12,597 bases of DNA. It comes from SHVO01 sp041919675. GTDB lineage: Bacteria > Pseudomonadota > Alphaproteobacteria > Rhodospirillales > Rhodospirillaceae. Below, in pieces: positions 7,524-12,597 of the stretch (the first letter of the stretch is position 1; every line of letters starts with the position of its first letter). Position numbers and translations under genes: made by a program. Below the pieces are notes generated by a model that saw only the letters and a list, made by a program, of their open reading frames with translations, searched no databases and was not told the DNA's origin. The stretch is from the NCBI GenBank assembly GCA_041919675.1, contig JAYRTJ010000099.1, positions 1 through 12,597 on the forward strand, written 5' to 3'.

Positions 7524-7622
7524 TCCCTCCCCTGCAAGGGAAGGGTTGGGCAGGGGCCGGTTTTTGTTATCGAACAAAACGATAAACCGCCCCCCTCCCG
7601 ACCTCCCCCTTTCAGGGGGAGG
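7524..7622. repeat. Imperfect ~100-bp intergenic palindrome
   Basis: The element is an imperfect inverted repeat centred near 7571. The inner hairpin pairs TTTTGTT (7562-7568) with AACAAAA (7573-7579) around ATCG. Outside it, a G-rich arm (about 7544-7562) matches a C-rich arm (about 7585-7603). Each outer arm also folds on itself: 7525-7545 with one mismatch, and CCTCCCCCT/AGGGGGAGG (7602-7610 with 7614-7622) perfectly. This layout resembles the dispersed intergenic palindromes common in GC-rich proteobacterial genomes. It ends 23 bases before the hydratase start codon. Whether it is multicopy cannot be told from one window. Confidence 0.75.
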
Positions 7623-7645
7623 AATAAACTTTTAGGAGGGCACGC

Positions 7646-8422
7646 ATGGCTTACGAAAACATCCTGGTCGAAACGCGCGGGGGGGTCGGGCTGATCACCC
7701 TGAACCGCCCCAAGGCGCTGAACGCCCTCAACTCCGAGCTGATGCGCGAACTCGCCGCCGCCATCGACGGCTTCGAGGCCGACCGCAACGTGCTGTGCAT
7801 GGTGCTGACGGGCAGCGAGAAAGCCTTCGCCGCCGGCGCCGACATCAAGGAAATGGCGGTGCGCGATTTCCCGGACACCTACACCACCGATTACATGTCG
7901 GGCCTGTGGGAACGGGCCTCGACCTGCCGCAAGCCGATCATCGCCGCGGTGGCCGGTTATGCGCTGGGCGGCGGCTGTGAACTGGCCATGCAGTGCGATT
8001 TCATCATCGCTGCGGACAACGCGAAATTCGGCCAGCCGGAAGTCAATCTCGGCACTATTCCGGGAATTGGCGGCAGCCAGCGCCTGACCCGCGCCGTCGG
8101 CAAGTCCAAGGCCATGGATATGATTTTGACCGCCCGCAACATGGACGCCGCGGAAGCCGAACGCGCCGGCCTCGTGGCCCGGGTCGTGCCGCTCGCCAGC
8201 CTGATGGAAGAAACCATGAAGGCGGCCGAGAAAATCGCCGGCCTGTCGCTGCCGGCCATCCTGATGGCCAAGGAAGCCGTCAACCGCGCGTTCGAGGTGA
8301 CCCTGGCCGAGGGGGTCCGGTTCGAGCGCCGCCTGTTCCACGCGACCTTCGGCGTGGCCGACCGCAAAGAGGGCATGACGGCCTTCGCGGAAAAGCGGAA
8401 ACCCAACTTTACGCACAAGTAG
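7646..8422 (+). CDS. Enoyl-CoA hydratase (crotonase family)
   Basis: This enzyme probably hydrates trans-2-enoyl-CoA to L-3-hydroxyacyl-CoA in fatty-acid beta-oxidation. The 258-residue protein closely resembles mitochondrial short-chain ECHS1. Oxyanion-hole segments are FAAGADIKEM (61-70) and GYALGGGCELAM (104-115). The two catalytic glutamates are both present: E112 in GGCE and E132 in FGQPEVNLGTIPG. The C-terminal half (GGSQRLTRAVGKSKAMDMIL, 142-161, and MTAFAEKRKPNF, 244-255) is also canonical. AGGAGGG at 7634-7640 lies five bases before the ATG. It is monocistronic by context, with the ftsZ terminator and a palindrome upstream and a possible terminator downstream. Its place between ftsZ and lpxC is unusual and has no obvious link to division. 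Substrate chain length cannot be judged from sequence. Confidence 0.95.
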   Translation: MAYENILVETRGGVGLITLNRPKALNALNSELMRELAAAIDGFEADRNVLCMVLTGSEKAFAAGADIKEMAVRDFPDTYTTDYMSGLWERASTCRKPIIAAVAGYALGGGCELAMQCDFIIAADNAKFGQPEVNLGTIPGIGGSQRLTRAVGKSKAMDMILTARNMDAAEAERAGLVARVVPLASLMEETMKAAEKIAGLSLPAILMAKEAVNRAFEVTLAEGVRFERRLFHATFGVADRKEGMTAFAEKRKPNFTHK

Positions 8423-8465
8423 GCGCCGCTCCCCCTTTGCGAGCAGAATCAGCCGGTTTCACCGC

Positions 8466-8480
8466 GCCTGCCCCGCAGGC
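8466..8480 (+). other. Small GC hairpin after the hydratase gene
   Basis: GCCTGC (8466-8471) pairs perfectly with GCAGGC (8475-8480) around CCC, 44 bases after the stop codon. No T run follows, so it is not a convincing terminator on its own. It could stabilise the 3' end of the transcript. Confidence 0.4.
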
Positions 8481-8509
8481 AGTGGTTGTGGTTGCGTGTG
8501 CAAAGCAAT

Positions 8510-8569
8510 ATGGAAAGGCGGTTTGGGCGAAAAATTCCGGCCAAAATGTTGTCTTTCCATCCTTTTTTT
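8510..8569 (+). terminator. Possible intrinsic terminator between hydratase gene and lpxC
   Basis: ATGGAAAG (8510-8517) pairs perfectly with CTTTCCAT (8553-8560), and an inner TTTGG/CCAAA stem (8522-8526 with 8541-8545) fits inside. Two C and seven T follow (8563-8569). The stem is weak because it is AT-rich and interrupted. The T run in the right place makes termination of the hydratase transcript plausible. Confidence 0.5.
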
Positions 8570-8593
8570 GCTTGTAAAACCGGAACAAACCGC
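8518..8593. repeat. Interrupted inverted repeat upstream of lpxC
   Basis: The right arm CCGGAACAAACCGC (8580-8593) is complementary to two blocks on the left: TTCCGG (8535-8540) and GCGGTTTG (8518-8525). Nine bases separate the left blocks. All 14 base pairs are perfect. The pairing crosses the possible terminator hairpin at 8510-8560, so the two structures cannot form together as simple nested stems. Confidence 0.6.
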
Positions 8594-8602
8594 TGAAATA
8601 TC
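8549..8602 (+). promoter_or_regulatory. Possible lpxC promoter region
   Basis: Two weak candidates are visible: TTGTCT (8549-8554) with TGTAAA (8573-8578) at 18-bp spacing, and TTGTAA (8572-8577) with TGAAAT (8594-8599) at 16-bp spacing. Each box matches the sigma70 consensus at four of six positions. A promoter is expected here because terminators appear to isolate lpxC from the genes upstream. The exact site is uncertain. Confidence 0.3.
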
Positions 8603-8639
8603 GGTTGTAGGTGAGGTCTCGGGGGTTTGCTACCGAACC
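8603..8639 (+). other. Hairpin in the lpxC leader
   Basis: GGTTGTAG (8603-8610) can pair with CTAC (8630-8633) and AACC (8636-8639) across a two-base bulge. This leaves a 19-base G-rich loop about 60 bases before the lpxC start. No function is evident. Confidence 0.35.
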
Positions 8640-8699
8640 ATGGCGCTGGCCACGGGTGGAGATGTGCTTGTGGCGACGCTTAAGAACAATCGGTGATGT

Positions 8700-9734
8700 A
8701 TGACCTTTGACTCGAGTCCCTCGGACGCCGTCGGCGTCCCCTTGACGACATCTACGCCCTACGACGATCCCAAACCGGTCTTTCAGAAGACCCTCAAAAC
8801 CTCCATCGGCTGCACCGGCATCGGCCTGCACACGGGTGTGCGCGTCGCCATGAAGCTGCACCCGGCGCCGCCGAATACCGGCATCGTTTTCCGCCGCGTC
8901 GACCTGGTCGGCGGCGGCGCCACGATCAAGGCGAGTTGGGCCCAAGTGGTCGACAGCCGCATGTGCACCGTGCTCGCGGACGAAAACGGCATCAGCGTCG
9001 CGACCGTCGAACACCTCATGTCGGCCCTGTACGGCCTTGAGGTCGACAACGTCGTCGTGGAACTGAACGGGCCCGAAGTGCCCGCCATGGACGGCAGCGC
9101 CGCGCCTTTCATTTTCCTCATGGAATGCGCCGGAATCGTCGAACAGGACGTGCGCCGCCGCGCCCTTCGCATCCTCAAGCAACATTCCTACGTCAACGGC
9201 GACAAGATGGTCGCCCTTGGCCCCTGGCACGACGGCCTGCGCGTCGATTTCCACATCGACTTCCGCGCGCCGGCGATCGGCCGCCAGAGCTGCTCTTTCG
9301 TGGTCGGCACGGACACCTTCAAGGAAGAACTGAGCCGCGCCCGCACCTTCGGCCTTCTGTCCGATGTGACGGCCCTGCGTGAAGCGGGCCTGGCGCGCGG
9401 CGGCAGCCTGTCCAACGCCATTGTCGTGGACGGCAACCGCATCTTGAACGAAGACGGGCTGCGTCATGACGACGAATTCGTCCGCCACAAGGCGCTCGAC
9501 GCCGTTGGCGATCTTTACCTGACCGGCTTCCCCATCATCGGCCACTTCATCGGCCGCTGCTCCAGCCATGCCGATACGGCGCGCCTGATGCATCAGGTTT
9601 ACGCCGATCCGACGTGCTGGGAGATGGTGGAGATGTGGCACCGCCCGGCGGCCGATACCGCCTCCTGGCTGAATAAGGCCGGGATTGCCGCGCGTGCGGC
9701 GGCCCCGGAACGCCTCTCGGCCGTGGTCGGTTAG
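8700..9734 (+). CDS. lpxC: UDP-3-O-acyl-N-acetylglucosamine deacetylase LpxC
   Basis: LpxC is the zinc-dependent cytoplasmic deacetylase that catalyses the committed step of lipid A synthesis. The product has 344 residues. The fold begins near residue 30 with TLKTSIGCTGIGLHTG (31-46). The first zinc histidine and general-base glutamate are in VEHLMSAL (E104, H105). The other zinc ligands are in HKALDAVGDLYL (H263, D267), and the second catalytic histidine is H290 in SSHADT. The start is the first ATG after an in-frame TGA at 8694-8696. It has only a weak purine stretch (GGTGA, 8692-8696) in front and leaves about 29 residues before the conserved domain. A later TTG (8742) cannot be ruled out. 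A strong terminator follows 11 bases after the stop. In this cluster lpxC usually follows ftsZ, but here a hydratase gene intervenes. Confidence 0.97.
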   Translation: MTFDSSPSDAVGVPLTTSTPYDDPKPVFQKTLKTSIGCTGIGLHTGVRVAMKLHPAPPNTGIVFRRVDLVGGGATIKASWAQVVDSRMCTVLADENGISVATVEHLMSALYGLEVDNVVVELNGPEVPAMDGSAAPFIFLMECAGIVEQDVRRRALRILKQHSYVNGDKMVALGPWHDGLRVDFHIDFRAPAIGRQSCSFVVGTDTFKEELSRARTFGLLSDVTALREAGLARGGSLSNAIVVDGNRILNEDGLRHDDEFVRHKALDAVGDLYLTGFPIIGHFIGRCSSHADTARLMHQVYADPTCWEMVEMWHRPAADTASWLNKAGIAARAAAPERLSAVVG

Positions 9735-9745
9735 CAATTAAACAC

Positions 9746-9780
9746 GGGCCGCGGCGTGACACGCCGCGGCCCTCTGCTTA
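9746..9780 (+). terminator. Intrinsic terminator of lpxC
   Basis: GGGCCGCGGCGT (9746-9757) pairs perfectly with ACGCCGCGGCCC (9761-9772) around the loop GAC. A weak T-rich tail TCTGCTTA follows. It starts 12 bases after the lpxC stop. Its tail resembles that of the ftsZ terminator (CTGCTT). The hairpin also contains the -35 box of the next promoter. Confidence 0.85.
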
Positions 9781-9784
9781 TACT
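9756..9784 (+). promoter_or_regulatory. Sigma70-type promoter for bamD
   Basis: GTGACA (9756-9761) and TATACT (9779-9784) each match the consensus at five of six positions and are exactly 17 bp apart. The start of transcription would be near 9791, giving a leader of about 54 nt before the bamD ATG. The -35 box spans the loop of the lpxC terminator. Confidence 0.75.
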
Positions 9785-9803
9785 GCGGCCCAATTCGCGG
9801 CCC
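9785..9803 (+). repeat. Short GCGGCCC direct repeat
   Basis: GCGGCCC occurs at 9785-9791 and again at 9797-9803, spaced by AATTC, around the predicted bamD transcription start. It may be coincidental in GC-rich DNA. Confidence 0.35.
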
Positions 9804-9844
9804 TTTTGGACCGCCCTCTCCCTTGCGTGGAGCTCTAAAGGTCT

Positions 9845-10648
9845 ATGCTGAAGTTACAGCGCGTTATTGCCGCGTCCGCCCTGATGCTGGTCGGTGTCCT
9901 CCTGTCCGCCTGCGGCGACAAGGAACTCGCGTACCGTGAACAGTCGGTCTACGAGATCTACAGCCAGGCCGTGGTGCACCTCGAGAACGGCCGTTACGAG
10001 CAGGCCGCGCTGTTCTTCGACGAAGTCGAGCGTCAGCACCCATACTCCGTGTGGGCGACGAAGGCCAAGCTGATGTCGGCCTACAGCTACTACCATGACG
10101 GCAAGTACGACGAGTCCGTCACGCGCCTCGACCGCTTCATCCAGGTGCACCCGGGCAACCGCGACATCGCGTACGCCTATTACCTGAAGTCGCTGAACTT
10201 CTACGAACAGATCGCCGACGTGCGCCGCGATCAGGAATACACCGTGAAGGCCCTCGACGCGCTGCAGGACGTGGTCACCCGATTCCCGGCGACGCCGTAC
10301 GGCCGCGATGCCCGCCTGAAGCTGGACCTCACGCGCGATCACCTCGCCGGCAAGGAAATGATGATCGGCCGGTTCTACGAGAACAATCGCCACTATCTGG
10401 CGGCCATCAACCGCTTCAAGAACGTGGTGGACACCTACAGCACCACGTCGCATGTGCCGGAAGCGCTGTACCGCCTGACGGAATCCTTCACCGCGCTCGG
10501 CCTCAAGGAAGAAGCGCAGAAGAGCGCCGCCGTGCTCGGCTACAACTTCCCGCAGGATCAGTGGTACAGCGACGCCTACGCGCTCATGGGCGGCAACGCG
10601 ACCGTGATCGTGCGCGATCAGCCCGCACCGCCGCCGGCGCAGCAATAA
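9845..10648 (+). CDS. bamD: Outer membrane assembly lipoprotein BamD
   Basis: BamD is the essential lipoprotein of the BAM complex, which folds beta-barrel proteins into the outer membrane (older name ComL). The 267-residue product starts with a lipoprotein signal peptide: MLKLQR, a hydrophobic core, then the lipobox LLSAC with acylated C23. Glycine at the next position fits outer-membrane sorting. TPR-like helices fill about 32-245, with landmarks YEIYSQAVVHLENGRYEQAA (36-55), YDESVTRLDRFIQVHP (88-103) and VVTRFPATPYGRDAR (143-157). A Pro/Ala tail follows. AAAGG (9837-9841) lies close to the ATG. It has its own near-consensus promoter upstream. recN follows after 30 nt, probably in the same transcript. 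The bamD-recN-ligA order is common in Alphaproteobacteria. Confidence 0.96.
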   Translation: MLKLQRVIAASALMLVGVLLSACGDKELAYREQSVYEIYSQAVVHLENGRYEQAALFFDEVERQHPYSVWATKAKLMSAYSYYHDGKYDESVTRLDRFIQVHPGNRDIAYAYYLKSLNFYEQIADVRRDQEYTVKALDALQDVVTRFPATPYGRDARLKLDLTRDHLAGKEMMIGRFYENNRHYLAAINRFKNVVDTYSTTSHVPEALYRLTESFTALGLKEEAQKSAAVLGYNFPQDQWYSDAYALMGGNATVIVRDQPAPPPAQQ

Positions 10649-10678
10649 GGCGTCTCATTGGCGGGGGCACGGGGTGGA

Positions 10679-12364
10679 ATGCTGACGCATCTGTCCATCC
10701 GCGATGTGGTGATTGTCGATAAGCTCGATATCGACTTCGCACCCGGTCTTTGCGTGCTGACCGGCGAGACCGGCGCGGGCAAATCCATCGTTCTCGACTC
10801 TCTCAATCTCGCGCTCGGCGGGCGCGCCGACGGCGCGCTGATCCGCCCCGGCTCGGACAAGCTGAGCGTCGCGGCGTCCTTCGCCCTGCCGGCGAAACAT
10901 CCCGCCCGCGCGGTGCTCGCGGATCAGGACATCGCGCTCGACGACGACGAACTGGTGCTGCGCCGCGTGGTCGGCGCGGATGGACGCAGCCGCGGCTTCG
11001 TCAACGATCAGCCCGTCAGCATCGGCCTTCTGCGGTCCCTCGGCGACCTTCTGGTCGAGGTGCATGGGCAGTTTGAAACGCACGGTCTGTTGGATCCCGG
11101 CACACATATCGACGCGCTGGACGCCTATCGCGGCGCGGCCAAGGGCGGCGCCGCCGCCGATGAGGCCTGCGCCGAAGCCTGGCGGGCGTGGCGTGAAGCG
11201 CATGACGCGCTGAAGACGGCCCAGGACACGCTGGCCTCGGCGTTGGCCGAAGAAGACCTTCTGCGCCATCACGTTTCGGAGCTGGGCGCCCTCGCGCCCA
11301 AGGCCGGCGAGGACGCCAAATTGGCCGATGCGCGCACGGCGCTGCGCCACGGCGAACAGATCATGAAGGCGCTGGTGGAGGCGAAGGCCGCTGTCACCGA
11401 AGGCAATGACGTTGAAGCCGCGCTGCGCACGGCGGTGAACAAGATCGCCAAGGCGGCCCCGCAATCGGGCGGCCGCCTGGAGAGCGCGCTGCGGGCGTTG
11501 GAGCGCGCCGCCATCGAGGTGGGCGAAGCGGTGCATGAACTGCACGCGGCTTTCGACAGCCTGGAGAGCGATCCGCATGCGCTGGAGAAAGCCGAGGAGC
11601 GGCTGTTCGCCCTGAAAGCCGCCGCCCGCAAACACAACACGCCCGTGGACGATCTCGCGAGCCTTCTGGAACGCCTGAAGGCGCGCCTGGCCGCCATCGA
11701 CAACGGCGCCGATCACGTCAAGAAACTGGCCGCGGCCGAAAAGACGGCGCGGCTTGGCTATGAACAGGCCGCCAAAGCCTTGAGCGAGGCGCGCAAGACC
11801 GCGGCGAAGGCGCTCGACAAAGGGGTGGCCAAGGAACTCGCGCCGCTGAAACTCGACAAAGCGATGTTCCTGACCGTGGTCGCGGCGAAACCCGAAACCG
11901 CGTGGAACGCCTCTGGCGTCGACCGCGTGGCGTTCGAAGTGGCCACCAATCCCGGCCTGCCGCCGGGCCCCTTGGACAAGATCGCTTCGGGCGGCGAACT
12001 CGCGCGTTTCATGCTGGCGCTGAAAGTCGTGCTGGCCGGATCGCAAGACCGCGCCGTCTTGATTTTCGACGAAGTGGATGCCGGCATCAGCGGCGCCACG
12101 GCCAATGCGGTGGGGGAACGTCTCGCCCGCCTGGCCAAAAGCGCGCAGGTGATGGTCGTCACCCATGCCCCGCAAGTGGCGGCGCGCGGCGACAATCACT
12201 GGCGTGTGTCCAAGGTCAGCAAGGCCGGCCAGACCACCACCAAGGTCGAACGGCTGGACAGCACCGCCCGGCGCGAGGAGATCGCGCGCATGCTGGCCGG
12301 CGAAAAGGTCACCGATGAAGCGCGGGCGGCCGCGGAAAGCCTGATGAGCGGGCCGCTGTCGTGA
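10679..12364 (+). CDS. recN: DNA repair protein RecN
   Basis: RecN is an SMC-like ATPase that acts in recombinational repair of DNA double-strand breaks. From the ATG at 10679 it has 561 residues, the usual length. Walker A is GETGAGKS (29-36). The middle (about 155-365) is Ala, Glu and Lys-rich helical sequence that fits the coiled-coil arms. The ABC signature SGGELARFMLALK starts near 437. Walker B is VLIFDEVDAGISG, with D464 and E465. The switch histidine is in VVTHAPQVAARGDNHW. A TTG 21 bases upstream is in frame, but MLTHLSIRDVVIVDKLDI is the canonical N-terminus and GGGG (10671-10674) precedes it. The stop overlaps the ligA start by 4 nt (GTGA). I see no LexA-type operator close upstream, so regulation is unclear. 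Confidence 0.97.
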   Translation: MLTHLSIRDVVIVDKLDIDFAPGLCVLTGETGAGKSIVLDSLNLALGGRADGALIRPGSDKLSVAASFALPAKHPARAVLADQDIALDDDELVLRRVVGADGRSRGFVNDQPVSIGLLRSLGDLLVEVHGQFETHGLLDPGTHIDALDAYRGAAKGGAAADEACAEAWRAWREAHDALKTAQDTLASALAEEDLLRHHVSELGALAPKAGEDAKLADARTALRHGEQIMKALVEAKAAVTEGNDVEAALRTAVNKIAKAAPQSGGRLESALRALERAAIEVGEAVHELHAAFDSLESDPHALEKAEERLFALKAAARKHNTPVDDLASLLERLKARLAAIDNGADHVKKLAAAEKTARLGYEQAAKALSEARKTAAKALDKGVAKELAPLKLDKAMFLTVVAAKPETAWNASGVDRVAFEVATNPGLPPGPLDKIASGGELARFMLALKVVLAGSQDRAVLIFDEVDAGISGATANAVGERLARLAKSAQVMVVTHAPQVAARGDNHWRVSKVSKAGQTTTKVERLDSTARREEIARMLAGEKVTDEARAAAESLMSGPLS

Positions 12365-12597
12365 CGCCTCCGGCTCTCACCACGCGCGACGTCGCGGTCG
12401 CGGACCTCACGGAAAAACAGGCGAAATCCGAACTTCAATCCTTGGCGAAAGTCATCGCCGCGCATGACGTCGCCTATTACACGCAGGACGCTCCTGCCGT
12501 GTCGGATGCGCAATACGATGCCTTGCGTCGGCGCAACGACGCGATCGAGAAGCGGTTTCCGGACCTGGTGCGGGCCGACAGCCCCGGCAAGCGCGTG
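12361..12597 (+). CDS. ligA: NAD-dependent DNA ligase LigA (N-terminal part)
   Basis: LigA seals nicks in DNA using NAD+, mainly during lagging-strand replication and repair. Only the first 79 codons are present, as the gene runs off the window. They cover the start of the NAD-binding Ia domain: IAAHDVAYYTQDAPAVSDAQ (32-51), then YDALRRRND, FPDLV and DSPGKRV (73-79). The tyrosine pair Y39-Y40 and the SDAxYDxL motif are the standard markers. The GTG start at 12361 overlaps the recN stop by 4 nt (GTGA), so translation is probably coupled. The roughly 30 residues before the motif fit this start. The adenylation lysine lies beyond the window. Confidence 0.95.
   Translation, partial: MTPPALTTRDVAVADLTEKQAKSELQSLAKVIAAHDVAYYTQDAPAVSDAQYDALRRRNDAIEKRFPDLVRADSPGKRV

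Noticed and set aside
8510..8593. Classical transcription attenuator or riboswitch for lpxC
   Set aside because: The putative anti-terminator arm lies downstream of the T run, so it would be made too late to prevent termination. No known riboswitch core was recognised.
8496..8696. 66-codon open frame directly before lpxC, in the same frame and ending 3 nt from its ATG
   Set aside because: It lacks a clear Shine-Dalgarno, crosses the inverted repeats and the T run, and reads like non-coding sequence. A short leader peptide from the ATG at 8640 (18 codons) cannot be fully excluded but has no support.
10658..10678. TTG start giving RecN seven extra residues
   Set aside because: The extra residues (MAGARGG) are not typical of RecN. 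MLTHLSIRD from the ATG at 10679 is the usual N-terminus, and a G-rich Shine-Dalgarno lies between the two starts.

Overview
This window is a housekeeping stretch of a GC-rich (roughly 65% by eye) alphaproteobacterial chromosome. The order murC-murB-ddl-ftsQ-ftsA-ftsZ followed by lpxC-bamD-recN-ligA, all on the + strand, is typical of Alphaproteobacteria. So are the long Ala/Pro-rich FtsZ linker and the small FAD-dependent MurB with the GGSTF motif. I cannot name the genus from sequence alone.

Region 1 (1-5438) is the 3' half of a dcw (division and cell wall) operon. A few bases that are probably the end of murG lead into murC, murB, ddl, ftsQ and ftsA. The genes overlap by 4-13 nt or are separated by at most 24 nt, so they are almost certainly co-transcribed and translationally coupled. 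MurC, MurB and Ddl supply cytoplasmic peptidoglycan precursors. FtsQ and FtsA belong to the divisome that uses them at the septum.

Region 2 (5439-7500) is ftsZ. It stands apart behind a 190-nt leader that is strikingly rich in A and poor in T, and it is closed by a strong intrinsic terminator. The open frame runs 59 codons upstream of the true start, but the Shine-Dalgarno and the conserved N-terminus place the start at 5629.

Region 3 (7501-8570) is a mitochondrial-type enoyl-CoA hydratase gene lying between ftsZ and lpxC. A roughly 100-bp imperfect palindrome of the intergenic-repeat type sits directly upstream, and a possible terminator lies downstream. It looks like an insertion into the ancestral ftsZ-lpxC junction.

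Region 4 (8571-12597) holds lpxC (lipid A synthesis) with its own terminator, bamD (outer-membrane protein assembly), recN (double-strand-break repair) and the first 79 codons of ligA (NAD-dependent DNA ligase). A near-consensus sigma70-type promoter for bamD has its -35 box inside the loop of the lpxC terminator hairpin. recN and ligA overlap by 4 nt.

I see no mobile-element genes, CRISPR arrays, tRNA or rRNA genes, and no convincing undescribed system. The most interesting material is in the non-coding junctions: the ftsZ leader, the palindrome before the hydratase gene, the overlapping inverted repeats before lpxC, and the terminator/promoter overlap before bamD.
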